A DNA stretch of 64,000 bases from Brachyspira alvinipulli ATCC 51933 (lineage in GTDB: Bacteria; Spirochaetota; Brachyspiria; Brachyspirales; Brachyspiraceae). Of this stretch, positions 9,506-20,619 are shown one piece after another (position 1 is the stretch's first letter; every line of letters begins with the position of its first letter). The position numbers and the translations under genes are program-made. The notes beneath the pieces are model-generated. The model searched no databases, was not told where the DNA came from, and saw only the letters and a program-made list of their open reading frames with translations. The stretch is from contig NZ_JADF01000018.1 of the NCBI RefSeq assembly GCF_000518245.1, forward strand, positions 108,477 to 172,476, given 5' to 3'.

Positions 9506-11062
9506 TTATAAAGAACTTTCATCTACTTCAGTTGCCTGCAGACGGCTTTTTAATTTATCTATCATATTGCCTTCAACAGCTCTTTGAAACTGTATAGCAA
9601 CATCTTTATTCTTTGTAAATTTAGGTATAGCCTTTGATATCAAGTCATTTATTCTTTTATCAGACTGAGTCATTTCGTATATATGATCCGGCAATGCAAC
9701 TATTAATGTAGCTCCTTTGCTTTCTATGGGGTTTCCTTGAGATAATAAAGAATATATTGTAGGGCTTTCTGTTTCTATGTATGAAAGTATTTTATTGTAG
9801 AATATGCGTCTTTTATCTGTAGGATTCAAAGGCACATCATAATGCGGTTTATTTTCATTTGACGGCATGTTGATATTGTTTTGAATATTATTATTATCAA
9901 GTCCGTAATCTTCAGTTTGAGGCTGCATATTTGAAGATATTATATCAACAGGACGAATCAAATTGTCAGTATTGAGAAGTAAAAGCATACGCATTTCAAA
10001 TATAGTTCTAGGATTTGACGCAGTTCTTATGCGGTCTTCAGCTGATAATATATAATCAAGTATTCTTTCTATTTCATCATCGCTGTAATGATTAGAAAAT
10101 ACTTTTAAATCATCTCTTTCATTTTCTGTTATTTCTAATAATTTAGTGTCATCAATACCGCTTTTTATCATAAGAACAACACGCATATATTCTATTATGC
10201 TGTTTATAAAAGTTCTTGGATCTATTGCTTCTTCAAAGAGCTTTTTTACAAATTCAAAATAAGTTTTTTTATTTCCTGACATTATTATATCAAAAAATTC
10301 TTTAACAAAAGAAAAATTATTTCCTCCAACAACAGCATTAACATCCGCACTTGTTATATACTTTTTATCAGTAGTATAGGCTATCATCTTTTCAAGTATA
10401 GTTTCACTGTCGCGTACAGAACCTCTTGCCTGTTTAGCTATTAAGAAAATTGCTTCTTCATCATATTTAATATTTTCTTTATCAAGTATGCCTTTAAGTA
10501 TCTTTTCCAAATCTTCTATACCAAGAGATTTAAAAGTATACTGCTGACAACGGCTTCTTATAGTAGGAAGCACTCTGTCAGCTTCAGTGGTAGCAAGTAT
10601 AAAAACAACATGTGCAGGAGGCTCTTCTAAAGTTTTAAGTAATGCATTAAAAGCCTCATTAGTTATCTGATGTACCTCATCTATGATATAAACTTTATAT
10701 TTTCCGGCAACTGGAGATATACGCACATTTTCAATAATAGTTCTTATATTCTCTATACCTCTGTTGCTGGCACCGTCAATTTCTATAACATCAAGAGGAG
10801 TACCGTTTTCTATTTGAGTACATGAAGGACAAATTCCGCAAGGCTTATCAGTAGGGCCATTAACACAGTTTAGGGCTTTGGCTATAATTCTAGCAAGAGA
10901 AGTTTTACCTACACCATGAGCACCGGAAAAAAGATATGCATGTGCTATTTTTTTCTGAGCTATACTTTTTGATATTGTCTTTGTTATATGTTCCTGACCT
11001 ATAACTTCTTCAAAAGTTTGAGGACGGTATTTTCTTGCTATTACTTTATAATTTTCTGCCAT
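9506..11062 (-). CDS. dnaX: DNA polymerase III subunit gamma/tau
   Basis: DnaX is the clamp-loader ATPase that joins polymerase cores and loads the beta clamp. The N-terminus reads YKVIARKYRPQTFEEVIGQEH. Walker A is GAHGVGKTS, the zinc module is formed by the CVNG...CGICPSC cysteines, Walker B is the YIIDEVHQ segment, and the SRCQQYTF sensor region is present. The 518-residue length leaves a short C-terminal tau-like tail. An Asn-rich low-complexity linker sits near residues 395-410. A TGGAA lies about 10 nt before the ATG on the minus strand. It stands alone and is convergent with lon. Confidence 0.96.
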   Translation of the reverse strand: MAENYKVIARKYRPQTFEEVIGQEHITKTISKSIAQKKIAHAYLFSGAHGVGKTSLARIIAKALNCVNGPTDKPCGICPSCTQIENGTPLDVIEIDGASNRGIENIRTIIENVRISPVAGKYKVYIIDEVHQITNEAFNALLKTLEEPPAHVVFILATTEADRVLPTIRSRCQQYTFKSLGIEDLEKILKGILDKENIKYDEEAIFLIAKQARGSVRDSETILEKMIAYTTDKKYITSADVNAVVGGNNFSFVKEFFDIIMSGNKKTYFEFVKKLFEEAIDPRTFINSIIEYMRVVLMIKSGIDDTKLLEITENERDDLKVFSNHYSDDEIERILDYILSAEDRIRTASNPRTIFEMRMLLLLNTDNLIRPVDIISSNMQPQTEDYGLDNNNIQNNINMPSNENKPHYDVPLNPTDKRRIFYNKILSYIETESPTIYSLLSQGNPIESKGATLIVALPDHIYEMTQSDKRINDLISKAIPKFTKNKDVAIQFQRAVEGNMIDKLKSRLQATEVDESSL

Positions 11063-11130
11063 ATTTATAGTATTCCATTAGTGAATTTTATATTGAGTAA
11101 TTTTAACAAACAATTATTATTTGTCAATTT

Positions 11131-11724
11131 TTATTTATGCTCCTGCCATTTGCATTCTGTTATATGCATACCAGTAAATACAGCTTTAAAAGATGAGTTT
11201 TCCGGACTGCATGCATATATTCCAAAACTTATTTCATCATCAGCTTTAAATAAATGAAATATTCTCATTTGTTTAAAATTTTCTCCGTCTTCACTGCATT
11301 CAATTAAAAAATCGCTTTCTCTTCTGCTTAATCTGTAATACATCTCTTTTATAGAAGCGGATATATCTTGAGTAGCCCAATCAGAATAACCATTATTGGT
11401 AACAACACTTCCTAAACGCTGATAATCTTCATTCTCATATTCTACAGATGCCTTAAACCAATTTTCACTGTCTATATAAATAGCTACTCCGCATTGATCA
11501 AAACGATATCCGCTTTCAAATTTTGTTTTTACTATAAATGAAAAATATTTTTCTTTTGTTTTGGTTTGAAGAACAGGTGCATTATCATTTTGAAAACCAT
11601 AGTATGTTCTCTGCCAAAGATCTGTATTAGGTTCTGTGTATATTTCTATTTTTTCATCATCAATTATTGTTTTTTTAGGTTCTCTTATCCAAAATAATTT
11701 TTCATCTAAAAATTTTTTATTCAT
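11131..11724 (-). CDS. DUF1349 domain protein
   Basis: This 197-residue protein matches the DUF1349 family, a concanavalin-like beta-sandwich found in small soluble bacterial and fungal proteins. Typical features are the LFWIREP start, the GVAIYIDSENWFKASVEYEN strand-rich core and the FGIYACSPENSSFKAVF end. AGGAAA precedes the ATG at good spacing on the minus strand. It lies 32 bp downstream of the aldo/keto reductase in the same direction, so the two may be co-transcribed. The biochemical role is not known; carbohydrate binding is a guess based on fold. Confidence 0.85.
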   Translation of the reverse strand: MNKKFLDEKLFWIREPKKTIIDDEKIEIYTEPNTDLWQRTYYGFQNDNAPVLQTKTKEKYFSFIVKTKFESGYRFDQCGVAIYIDSENWFKASVEYENEDYQRLGSVVTNNGYSDWATQDISASIKEMYYRLSRRESDFLIECSEDGENFKQMRIFHLFKADDEISFGIYACSPENSSFKAVFTGMHITECKWQEHK

Positions 11725-11756
11725 TTTATTTTCCTGAATATTATATTATTGTATAA

Positions 11757-12614
11757 TTAAAAACTTACTTTATCCGGATGATGTCCTGAACCTCCGCAGT
11801 ATTCCATAGAATTTATAATTTTCATGTCTTCATCGCTTATATTAAAGTCAAAAATTTCTGTATTTTCTTTTATGCGTGAATAAGTTACAGATTTTGGAAG
11901 AGGCAATGTATTATTTTGCAAACACCATCTTATACAAAGCTGAGCTGCAGATTTATTATATTTAGAAGCTATTTCTTTTAATGTGCTGTTATCAAGCATT
12001 TTTCCTGTACCGAGAGGACTCCATGCTTCTACTAATATATTATTATCATTGCAGTATTTAACAGTTTCTTCCTGCATAAAACCAGGATGGAATTCTATTT
12101 GATTGACCATAGGCTTAACTTCAGTTTCCATTAATGATTTTAAATGATGTGGCATGAAATTTGATACGCCTATAGACTTTATTTTACCATCTTTATAAAG
12201 TTCAGTCATAGCTTTCCAAGTTTCTAAATTGATATTATCCCAGTCTTTGAACTGATTTTGTGAAGCAGGCCAATGTATAAGATATAAATCGAGATAATCA
12301 AGCTGCAAGTCATTTAGAGTTTTATCAAAAGCAGCTAATGTTGTTTTATATCCTCTCTCCTTATTCCAAACTTTACTTGTAATAAATAATTCATTTCTAT
12401 TAATACTACTTTCTTTAATGGCTTTTCCAATGCTAACTTCATTTCCGTATATTGCTGCTGTATCAATATGTTTATATCCTAATTTAACAGCATCTTTTAC
12501 TGCATTTACAGCTGTATCTCCGTCAGGTGTCTGCCAAGTACCGAATCCTATGCATGGTATTTTATATCCGTTATTTAGGGTAAAAGTATCATTCAAACTA
12601 GAAAAATCTTTCAT
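11757..12614 (-). CDS. aldo/keto reductase
   Basis: This NADPH-dependent aldo/keto reductase has a TIM-barrel fold. The catalytic tetrad can be read: Asp and Tyr in GYKHIDTAAIYGNE, Lys in FITSKVWN and His in YLIHWP. The N-terminal GFGTWQTP signature and the C-terminal LPLPKSVTYSRIKEN cofactor loop are also present. The 285-residue length is usual for the AKR5-like (2,5-diketo-gluconate/methylglyoxal) branch. Transcription is on the minus strand, divergent from murA. The substrate cannot be assigned. Confidence 0.95.
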   Translation of the reverse strand: MKDFSSLNDTFTLNNGYKIPCIGFGTWQTPDGDTAVNAVKDAVKLGYKHIDTAAIYGNEVSIGKAIKESSINRNELFITSKVWNKERGYKTTLAAFDKTLNDLQLDYLDLYLIHWPASQNQFKDWDNINLETWKAMTELYKDGKIKSIGVSNFMPHHLKSLMETEVKPMVNQIEFHPGFMQEETVKYCNDNNILVEAWSPLGTGKMLDNSTLKEIASKYNKSAAQLCIRWCLQNNTLPLPKSVTYSRIKENTEIFDFNISDEDMKIINSMEYCGGSGHHPDKVSF

Positions 12615-12763
12615 ATATTGTTCCTTTTATTGATATTGTCATTTATATAATATATTAAAAACTAAAAAATATATGTATATAATTAAAATTTATTAAGCAT
12701 TTTTTTATAATACCGAAACTATTGGAAGCAGAATTTTTATTCTTTAAGAAAAGGCGGAAATAT

Positions 12764-14041
12764 ATGTATAAATATATGATAGAGGGTTCAAACAATATCG
12801 GGGGAGTATTGAGGGTATCAGGTTCTAAAAATGCATCTTTGCCTCTGCTTGTGGCATCCATTTTAACAGATGAGCCTGTTATACTTCATAATGTTCCGGA
12901 TTTGGTTGATGTTCATGTTCTTATAGATATATTAGAGCCTTTGGGAAAGAAAGTTGATTTTAAAAACAATACTACTGTAATAATATCTCATAATGGTAAA
13001 AGTGAGGAAGCTCCTTATAAATTAGTAAAAAAGATGAGGGGTTCTATTATAGTATTAGGACCGTTGCTTGCAAAGCGTAAGCATTGTAAAGTATCATATC
13101 CAGGAGGATGTGCTTTCGGTCCTAGGCCTATAGATTTGCATTTAAAAGGAATGGAAGCATTAGGTGCTAAAATAGATATAACAGCAGGATATATTGATGC
13201 TAGAGTAGAAGACAATTTGATTGGTGCTGATATGGATTTATCTGGCAAATTCGGACCTACAGTATTAGGTACTGATAATGTTATGATGGCTGCTACTTTA
13301 GCTAAAGGAACTACTATTATAAGGAATGCTGCAAAAGAACCTGAATGTGTTAATTTAGTTGATTTGCTTAATGTTATGGGAGCAAAAATTACAGGCGGCG
13401 GTACTGATACCATTACTATAGAAGGTGTTGATGAACTTCATGGTGCAGAATTTACTGTTATACCGGATAGAATAGAGACAGGTACTTTCTTAGCAATAGC
13501 AGCTGCTGGAAGAGGAAAATTAAAATTAGAGAATGCAGAACCTAAACATTTAACTTGCGTTCTTGATTTACTTTCAGATATAGGCTGTGATATCAAAACT
13601 ACAGAAACTACTATAGAAATAGATGCTTCCAATAGAGAATTGAAGCCATTTAAAGTAGAAACTTTGCCTTATCCTGGATTTCCAACAGATTTACAAGCTA
13701 TTTATACAACATTAGCATGTACGATTAAGGGTAAAAGCGAGCTTATAGAAGGTATTTATCCGGATAGATTTAGCCATGTACCAGAGCTTATTCGTATGGG
13801 GGCTGACATTCAGTTAAATACTTCTGATATAGTTGTAAATGGAGGCAATGAATTATCAGGAGCGGATGTACAGGCAAGTGATTTACGTGCCGGAGCTGCT
13901 TTAGTTGCTGCCGGTGCTGTTGCTAAAGGAATTACAAATGTTCATAGAATATATCATATAGAAAGAGGCTATGAAGATTTGGAAAATAAATTAAAAAGCA
14001 TTAATATAAATACTAAAAAAATTGAAGATGATATCTTATAA
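12764..14041 (+). CDS. murA: UDP-N-acetylglucosamine 1-carboxyvinyltransferase
   Basis: MurA transfers enolpyruvate from PEP to UDP-GlcNAc, the first committed step of peptidoglycan synthesis, in the cytosol. SKNASLPL at residues 21-28 carries the conserved Lys-Asn pair. The catalytic cysteine is C116 in YPGGCAFGPRP, so the fosfomycin-sensitive Cys form is predicted. The ATG at 12764 has AAGGCGG at 12751-12757 at 6-nt spacing; an in-frame ATG at 12722 would include that site and is rejected. The 425-residue length is normal. Confidence 0.97.
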   Translation: MYKYMIEGSNNIGGVLRVSGSKNASLPLLVASILTDEPVILHNVPDLVDVHVLIDILEPLGKKVDFKNNTTVIISHNGKSEEAPYKLVKKMRGSIIVLGPLLAKRKHCKVSYPGGCAFGPRPIDLHLKGMEALGAKIDITAGYIDARVEDNLIGADMDLSGKFGPTVLGTDNVMMAATLAKGTTIIRNAAKEPECVNLVDLLNVMGAKITGGGTDTITIEGVDELHGAEFTVIPDRIETGTFLAIAAAGRGKLKLENAEPKHLTCVLDLLSDIGCDIKTTETTIEIDASNRELKPFKVETLPYPGFPTDLQAIYTTLACTIKGKSELIEGIYPDRFSHVPELIRMGADIQLNTSDIVVNGGNELSGADVQASDLRAGAALVAAGAVAKGITNVHRIYHIERGYEDLENKLKSININTKKIEDDIL

Positions 14042-14085
14042 AATATCTATATTAGAAGATAATATTTAATCAGGGGGTATTAATA

Positions 14086-14934
14086 ATGGTAAGAGGCGTA
14101 TATACAGGTGCTAGCGGAATGATGGCTGAACAGGCTAGACTTGATGTTGTAGCTAACAATTTGGCAAATGTAGATAAACCAGGATTTAAAAGAGATACAG
14201 TAAGTTTCAAAGCTTTTCCAGAGATGATGGCTGCAAGAACTGAAGATGATGGAGTTGTAATATTTCCGCTTGGTTCTACAGATGTAAGACCTTATGTAGG
14301 AAGAATGGGAACAGGTGTTGAAGTTAATGAAGTTTTCACAGAATGGGAGCAGGGTTCATTAAGAGAAACAGGTAATCAGCTTGATATAGCTTTAGCAGAT
14401 AAAGGCTTTTTTGCCATTGAAACTCCTAATGGTGAGAGATATACTAGAAATGGAAGTTTTTTAATAGATAAAGATCATTATCTTGTGACTAAACATGGAT
14501 ATAAAGTTCTTGGAGAGAATGGTTATATACAAATTAAAACAAATAACTTCAATATAGATGAAGAGGGAAGAGTAAGTATCAATAGAAGATATCAAGATGG
14601 CAATACATTTGTACAGTTTAATGATAATGAATGGGAAGATGAAGAGATACTTGATACTTTAAAGATAGTAAGATTTGATAATGAAAGATACTTGAAAAAA
14701 GAGGGTGAATCTTTCTGGGTAGATACAGATATCAGCGGTCCTGCTTATATAGCACAAAAAGGTGTAGACAGACCTAAAGTATTATCAAGATTTTTAGAGA
14801 TGAGTAATGTTAATCCTGTAAATGAAATGGTTAGAATGATTGAGGTTCAAAGAGCCTATGAATTAAACTCTAAAACTATATCTACTCATGATACACTTAT
14901 AGGCAGAGTAATAAATGAGGTAGGCAGAGTATAA
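14086..14934 (+). CDS. flagellar basal-body rod protein, FlgF/FlgG family
   Basis: This protein forms part of the flagellar rod. It starts VRGVYTGASGMMAEQARLD, with the family box VVANNLANVDKPGFK, and ends with the rod-protein C-terminal helix ENPV-like NPVNEMVRMIEVQRAYELNSK. The mid region GFFAIETPNGERYTRNGSF is typical. The 282-residue length and the FKAFPEMMAAR segment resemble the spirochaetal FlgF/FlhO type more than the distal rod FlgG, but I cannot separate the two safely. AGGGGG precedes the ATG. It lies 44 bp after murA, and no second rod gene follows. Confidence 0.88.
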   Translation: MVRGVYTGASGMMAEQARLDVVANNLANVDKPGFKRDTVSFKAFPEMMAARTEDDGVVIFPLGSTDVRPYVGRMGTGVEVNEVFTEWEQGSLRETGNQLDIALADKGFFAIETPNGERYTRNGSFLIDKDHYLVTKHGYKVLGENGYIQIKTNNFNIDEEGRVSINRRYQDGNTFVQFNDNEWEDEEILDTLKIVRFDNERYLKKEGESFWVDTDISGPAYIAQKGVDRPKVLSRFLEMSNVNPVNEMVRMIEVQRAYELNSKTISTHDTLIGRVINEVGRV

Positions 14935-15042
14935 TAAACTTATACTTTTATTATAAATAAATTTTGATAAAAAACATACGATAATATATAATAGTATATC
15001 ATATACTTTGCATATTATTTATTATTCAATATAGAGGATATT

Positions 15043-17922
15043 ATGGTTTTAGATAAATTGAAACAACATGTTATTAGTAGATTAAGACTTTTTATCATTC
15101 CTATATACTTATTAATCGATATAGTATTTTGGAATATATTTATGTTTATTATATATAGGGATATTCCTCCAATATATGGTATAAAAATTGTCTTGGCTGT
15201 AGTTTCCTTTATTTTCCTATTTAAATATTCCAGAAGATGGAAAGCAAATTTAGAAGTAAAATTTGCAAGTAAAACAATATTTGTATTTTTTGTACTTTCG
15301 CTTGTAGGAAGTATTTTAGAATTGATAATATATTCAGTAGTTAATGATTCATTTTTATATACTATATTAATAGCTTTATTTGCAGCAACTATAAATGCAT
15401 GTCTATTATCTTTTGTAATTTCATTATTATTTAAGATGTTTTCTAAAGATTTTGAATTAGAAGAAAATGTAGTAACATTTTATATACCATTGACTGCTAA
15501 ATTAGGTCTTACAGTTTATTTGTTTTTTTCTTCTATAGTATTTGCTTTCCTTTTAAACTACTGCAGAGTTGAAGAAAATACTTATATTAATTTGGTTAGT
15601 AATGAAACTTTAAATGAAGTTCTTAATGTAGCTGGAAATATTAGTGATTTTAATAACAAAGTAAGATCAGATATGATTTCTTATAATAACTTTGTCTTGA
15701 GTATGTATGCAGGAAGAAATACTATAACAAGAAATATGATTCAGGAAGAATTTGTTAATAAACTTCCATATTATAATAATACATTAAATAACAATTATAA
15801 TAGTATTTCTGTTAATATATACGATAAATATTTGGATACAGATTTACCTTATTCTATATCTATAACTAAAGATGATACATCTGGAAAATATTTAACGAGA
15901 TCTTCTGATTCATTAAGTATGCATACATTCTTAGAAAATGATATAAAGATTAATAATATAGCTTTTAACGTTAATGTATATGATAGAAACAGTATATATA
16001 TATCTTCTTATTCAAAGTTAAATTTATTTGGTAATGATTTGGGGTATATAATAACAGAGGCTGATATTAGCGATATAGGAAAAATGATAAAAAATAATGA
16101 TATACTATCTAAATGGTCATATGTTTATTATAGGGTTAATGATAGAGATATAGTTTTAAGTTCTGACAGCAGATATATATCAGAAAGAATTTCAGAAGTA
16201 ATACAATCTTCTGTAGAATTAAGTTCATATATTGAAAAATTTGAAAATAATGTAGAAAATAACATTTTTGATTCAGTAGTAAATATACCTATAGCTAATA
16301 GTAATTCCATAGTAATAGTTTCTTATTTGAAAGAATTAAAATTAATAGCTTTATATTATAAAGATATTAATTCTATTATAAGAGAATCCAATATGGATAG
16401 TAGAATATTCTTATATGTTTCTTTACATATAGCAGTATTTGTTTTAGCTTTTGTAATATATATAGTAATTCTTAAATTCTTATTATTATCAATTAAAAAA
16501 GCCAACATATCTACAGAAGCTCTTATTGGAGTAAATGGTGATTTAAGAAAAAGAATTTCATCCAAAAACAATGATGAAATAGGAGTTTTGATATACAATT
16601 TTAATTTATTCTTATCCAGACTTGATACTTTGATAGGAGAGTTAAAGTTAGAAAGTTATAAGGTTTTTGATGAAATAAAAATTATAGAAAAGGTTATTGA
16701 TGAGAATACAAATAGAATTAATGACCAAAGCTCAAGTATTACAGAAAGTGTTGCAAGTGTTAATAATATAATTAATTCAATACAGAATGTTACAAACTCT
16801 ACAGATCAGCAAAGACATGCATTTTCATCAGCTTCTATTGCTGTAGAAGAATTATTACAGACAATTTATAAAATTAATGATAATATGGAGCGTCAGTCAT
16901 CCGCTGTAGAACAGACTTCAGCTTCTATTGAAGAGATGATATCCAATATTACATCTGTGGCAAAAAGTGTTAATAAGGCAGATAGTTTCTCTAAAAAATT
17001 ACTTGTAGATGCCCATGACGGAGGTGATACAGTAGATGAGGTTATTGAAGCTGTTAGAGGTATTGAAGAAAGTTCTGACCAGATTAAAGAGATAGTTAAC
17101 GTTATTCAAGGTATTGCTGAGCAGACTAACCTTTTGGCTATGAACGCAGCTATTGAGGCAGCACATGCTGGTGAACAAGGTAGAGGTTTCTCTGTTGTTG
17201 CAGACGAAATTAGATCTTTGGCTGAGCACACAGCTGATAATACCAAATCTATTACTAACATTATTAAAGCTATTACTAAAAGAATAGAAGAAACAGTGGA
17301 ACTTGCTAGTAATAGTGGTAAATCCCTTGATAACATACTTGATATGTCTGAAAATACAGCAAGAGTTGTTTCTGAAATTAATACAGCCAATAGCGAATTA
17401 GAAGTTGGAGGAAGAGATATTCTTGAAACTATCAGACACTTAAATAACATTACAACAGGTGTTAAAGAGAGTGTTAAAGAGCAGATGAATAGCGGTGATG
17501 TGGTGGATAGCCAAATTACATTACTTGACCAAATAACTAGAGAGGTATCCGATATTATTGAGGCAAATAGTCAGGGAGCCAAAGAGGTTGTACATGCTAT
17601 GTCATTCCTTAATGAATTATCTGTTAAAACGGTTGAAGGAAATAAGGAGTTCTATGAGGCTACTGCTAAATTGAATGAGATATTTAATAAATTCAATGAG
17701 CTTATGACTAAATTTGTTACTAATGCTGATAAAATTGAGGAAAAAGATAATATTGAAATTGATGCATCTTCTAATAACTATTATGTAGATAAGAGGATGG
17801 ATATAGAGCTTAAGAATCTTGAAGAAGAGTTTAAACAAGATAATGAGGGATTTAAAAACAATGAAGAGGTTTTAGAAATGCTTAAAGAGGATTTCCAAAA
17901 TCCAGAAATGTTTGAAAAATAA
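15043..17922 (+). CDS. methyl-accepting chemotaxis protein, multi-spanning N-terminus
   Basis: This 959-residue chemoreceptor is unusual in having several membrane helices at the N-terminus (at least five hydrophobic stretches within residues 15-180) before a sensory region of about 250 residues and a further helix near 460. A HAMP-like segment follows, then a long coiled-coil signalling domain whose hairpin tip reads [19 protein letters not shown], then [19 protein letters not shown]. The C-terminal 50 residues are acidic and unlike a CheR tether. AGAGGA precedes the ATG. It lies downstream of the rod gene and may reflect linkage of motility genes. Confidence 0.93.
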   Translation: MVLDKLKQHVISRLRLFIIPIYLLIDIVFWNIFMFIIYRDIPPIYGIKIVLAVVSFIFLFKYSRRWKANLEVKFASKTIFVFFVLSLVGSILELIIYSVVNDSFLYTILIALFAATINACLLSFVISLLFKMFSKDFELEENVVTFYIPLTAKLGLTVYLFFSSIVFAFLLNYCRVEENTYINLVSNETLNEVLNVAGNISDFNNKVRSDMISYNNFVLSMYAGRNTITRNMIQEEFVNKLPYYNNTLNNNYNSISVNIYDKYLDTDLPYSISITKDDTSGKYLTRSSDSLSMHTFLENDIKINNIAFNVNVYDRNSIYISSYSKLNLFGNDLGYIITEADISDIGKMIKNNDILSKWSYVYYRVNDRDIVLSSDSRYISERISEVIQSSVELSSYIEKFENNVENNIFDSVVNIPIANSNSIVIVSYLKELKLIALYYKDINSIIRESNMDSRIFLYVSLHIAVFVLAFVIYIVILKFLLLSIKKANISTEALIGVNGDLRKRISSKNNDEIGVLIYNFNLFLSRLDTLIGELKLESYKVFDEIKIIEKVIDENTNRINDQSSSITESVASVNNIINSIQNVTNSTDQQRHAFSSASIAVEELLQTIYKINDNMERQSSAVEQTSASIEEMISNITSVAKSVNKADSFSKKLLVDAHDGGDTVDEVIEAVRGIEESSDQIKEIVNVIQGIAEQTNLLAMNAAIEAAHAGEQGRGFSVVADEIRSLAEHTADNTKSITNIIKAITKRIEETVELASNSGKSLDNILDMSENTARVVSEINTANSELEVGGRDILETIRHLNNITTGVKESVKEQMNSGDVVDSQITLLDQITREVSDIIEANSQGAKEVVHAMSFLNELSVKTVEGNKEFYEATAKLNEIFNKFNELMTKFVTNADKIEEKDNIEIDASSNNYYVDKRMDIELKNLEEEFKQDNEGFKNNEEVLEMLKEDFQNPEMFEK

Positions 17923-17944
17923 TTATATAATATTGATATTTTTT

Positions 17945-17997
17945 AAATAAGTGAAGTGTTATATGTAGAATATAAATGCTTCGCTTATTTTTTTATT
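17945..17997 (+). terminator. terminator after large chemoreceptor
   Basis: AAATAAGTGAAG (17945-17956) pairs with CTTCGCTTATTT (17979-17990), with one G-U pair, and is followed by TTTTATTT. Confidence 0.85.
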
Positions 17998-18115
17998 TGA
18001 AATATAAAGATATTTTTTATCACAACAAATATGATTTTAAATAAAAAAAATGAATTTTATTGACAAACATAAAAAAATAGTTATACTAAAATTTATAATA
18101 TGTTTTGGATTGGAT

Positions 18116-19219
18116 ATGTCGCATTATACTATAGCTGAAATCAACTTGTGTAATTTAAAAAATAACATGCAGAATATACGTAGATTATTAAATGGAGTAA
18201 AATTACTTAATATAGTTAAAGCAGATGCTTATGGACATGGCATCATTCCTATATCTAATGCTTCAGAAAAATTTGGGGCGGATGCTTTGGGAGTTGCCAC
18301 AGTTGAGGAGGGTATAATTATTAGAGAAAGCGGAGTAATGCTTCCAATAATAGTTTTATTTCAGCATTTTAAAGATGAGTCGGAATTAGTTTGCCGATAT
18401 AATCTTACTCCAATAATTAGTAATGATGAATGCCTTCCGTATTATGACAATTATTTAAAAAAATACGGCGGAAAGTTAAGTTTGTATATAAAGGTTGATA
18501 CTGGATTAAATAGGACTGGTGCTAAGCCGGAAGATGTATTGGATTTAGCAAGAAAAGTTTTATCATATGATACTTTAAGCATAGAGGGGATTAATACTCA
18601 TTATGCTGGGGCTGATATGATGGAAGATTATGCAAAGGAGTTTACCAAAAAGCAAATTAATATTTTTAACGAAGTTTTATCTATTTTAAATGCCAATAAT
18701 ATAAAAATAAATAACTCTCATACAGCAAATTCAGCAGCATTAATTTCATATAGAGATACTTATTTTGATATGGTTCGTGCTGGTATAATATTATATGGGT
18801 ATAGTTACTCTAACAAAGCTGATATAGAAGTAAAACCGCTGCTTAATTTTAAATCAAGGGTTGCTTTAGTAAGGAGGGTAAAAAAAGGAGAAACAGTTTC
18901 ATACGGTATGACTTGGACAGCAAATAATGATACTAAAGTTGCTGTTATACCTGTTGGTTATGCTAACGGAATATCAAGAAAACTATCTAATGATTGGGAA
19001 GTAAAAATTAATGGTAAATACTATCCTTTACGCGGAAAAGTGTGTATGGATACAATTATTGTAGATATAGGAAGTGATAATATCAAATCAGAAGATGAGG
19101 TTTTAATATTTGGGGATGATGAAAAATTAAATGCTAAAACAATGGCAGAAAGAATTGGAACTATAAGCCATGAGGTGCTAGTAAATATAGGATATAGAGT
19201 TAAAAGACTTTATATATAA
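18116..19219 (+). CDS. alr: alanine racemase
   Basis: Alr is a PLP enzyme interconverting L- and D-alanine for peptidoglycan. The PLP lysine is K35 in NIVKADAYGHG, and the C-terminal domain has VSYGMTW with the catalytic tyrosine. The 367-residue form from the ATG at 18116 matches the usual start (SHYTIAEINL...). An in-frame ATG at 18050 would add 22 hydrophobic and basic residues not typical of the family. Neither start has a strong ribosome site; GGAT lies just upstream of 18116. A sodium:alanine symporter follows after 26 bp, a functionally coherent pair. Confidence 0.95.
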   Translation: MSHYTIAEINLCNLKNNMQNIRRLLNGVKLLNIVKADAYGHGIIPISNASEKFGADALGVATVEEGIIIRESGVMLPIIVLFQHFKDESELVCRYNLTPIISNDECLPYYDNYLKKYGGKLSLYIKVDTGLNRTGAKPEDVLDLARKVLSYDTLSIEGINTHYAGADMMEDYAKEFTKKQINIFNEVLSILNANNIKINNSHTANSAALISYRDTYFDMVRAGIILYGYSYSNKADIEVKPLLNFKSRVALVRRVKKGETVSYGMTWTANNDTKVAVIPVGYANGISRKLSNDWEVKINGKYYPLRGKVCMDTIIVDIGSDNIKSEDEVLIFGDDEKLNAKTMAERIGTISHEVLVNIGYRVKRLYI

Positions 19220-19245
19220 ATAAATTAATTTTAGGGAGAGAAAAA

Positions 19246-20619
19246 ATGGTTGAAATGATATCTCAAATTAATGGCGTCATCAACAGTTTTGTATGGGGTC
19301 CTGTTATGTTGACCTTATTGGTTGGTACAGGTATATTCTTAAGTGTGAGGACTGGATTTATTCAAATTACAAAAATACCTTTATGGGTTAAACACACTAT
19401 TGGTTCTTTGGCTAAAAGACAGGATGCTGATGACAATATTACGCCTTTTCAGGCGGTTAGTACTGCATTAGCCAGTACGGTAGGAACAGGTAATATAGCG
19501 GGTGTAACAACTGCCATAGTTGCGGGAGGCCCGGGAGCATTATTTTGGATGTGGTTTGCTGCTTTTTTTGGAATGGTTACTAAATATTCCGAAATCATTT
19601 TAGCAGTTCATTACAGAGTAAAAGACAGCGAAGGACATAACCACGGCGGTCCTATGTACTATATATCTAAAGGTGCTAATATGCCTTGGCTTGGAAGTAT
19701 ATTTGCTGCATTTGCTGCTTTAGCTTGTTTCGGTGCTGGTAATATGACTCAAACTAATGCAATGGCTGCCGTTATGAATCAAAATTTTGGAGTACCTCAT
19801 ATAGTTACTGGTATTGTTGTAATTGCTTTAACAGCTGTTATTATCATAGGCGGTATTAAAAGAATAGCTACTGTTACAGAAAAATTAGTTCCTGTTATGT
19901 GCGTTATATATCTAGTTGCTGGTATAATAATATTAGGTATGAATTTAGACAAAATTCCGGGTGCTTTCCAAAGAATATTTGAAGAAGCATTTTCTTTAAA
20001 ACAAGTTGGTGCTGGTTTTATGGGATATGCAATAATGATGGGAATTAGATACGGTTTTGCACGCGGTATATTTTCAAATGAAGCTGGTTTAGGAACTGCT
20101 CCTATGGCTCATGCTTCTAGTAACTCTAAAAACCCTATAGAACAAGGATTATGGGGAATATTTGAAGTATTAGTTGATACTTTCTTCGTTTGTACTTTAA
20201 CTGGTCTTATGGCTATAATTTTTTTAGAATTAAATCAAGGTACTAAATTAAACGGTGCTGAATTAATATCTGCTGCTTATGGTGCTAATTTGGGAAGAGC
20301 AGGTTCAATAATACTTACAGTTTCATTGGTGCTATTTGCTTTCTCTACTTTTGTAGGATGGTCTCACTATGGTGTAGTTGCTTTAGGTTATCTTACAAAA
20401 AGAAATAAAATAGCCTCTTATACTTACAGAATAGTATTCTTAATAATTGGTTTAATTGGTGCTGTAAGCCAATTAGAATTAATATGGGCAATATGCGATA
20501 CATTAAATGGTTTAATGGCTTTGCCTAACTTGATAGGACTTTTAATATTATCTCCTAAAGTTGCCCAGCTTACTAGAGATTATATGAAAGATCCTAATTC
20601 TACAAGAATGAAAGATTAA
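19246..20619 (+). CDS. sodium:alanine symporter (AGCS family)
   Basis: This inner-membrane transporter takes up alanine or glycine with sodium. The AGCS signature GGPGALFWMWFAAFFGMVTKYSE is present, and about eleven hydrophobic segments span the 457 residues. RYGFARGIFSNEAGLGTAPMAH is the second conserved block. AGGGAG precedes the ATG. Placement directly after alanine racemase suggests alanine import feeds D-alanine production. Confidence 0.95.
   Translation: MVEMISQINGVINSFVWGPVMLTLLVGTGIFLSVRTGFIQITKIPLWVKHTIGSLAKRQDADDNITPFQAVSTALASTVGTGNIAGVTTAIVAGGPGALFWMWFAAFFGMVTKYSEIILAVHYRVKDSEGHNHGGPMYYISKGANMPWLGSIFAAFAALACFGAGNMTQTNAMAAVMNQNFGVPHIVTGIVVIALTAVIIIGGIKRIATVTEKLVPVMCVIYLVAGIIILGMNLDKIPGAFQRIFEEAFSLKQVGAGFMGYAIMMGIRYGFARGIFSNEAGLGTAPMAHASSNSKNPIEQGLWGIFEVLVDTFFVCTLTGLMAIIFLELNQGTKLNGAELISAAYGANLGRAGSIILTVSLVLFAFSTFVGWSHYGVVALGYLTKRNKIASYTYRIVFLIIGLIGAVSQLELIWAICDTLNGLMALPNLIGLLILSPKVAQLTRDYMKDPNSTRMKD

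Noticed and set aside
13015..13632. Long minus-strand ORFs inside murA and similar ORFs opposite lon, alr, vsp and tail genes
   Set aside because: They are antisense shadows with no ribosome sites and no family features.
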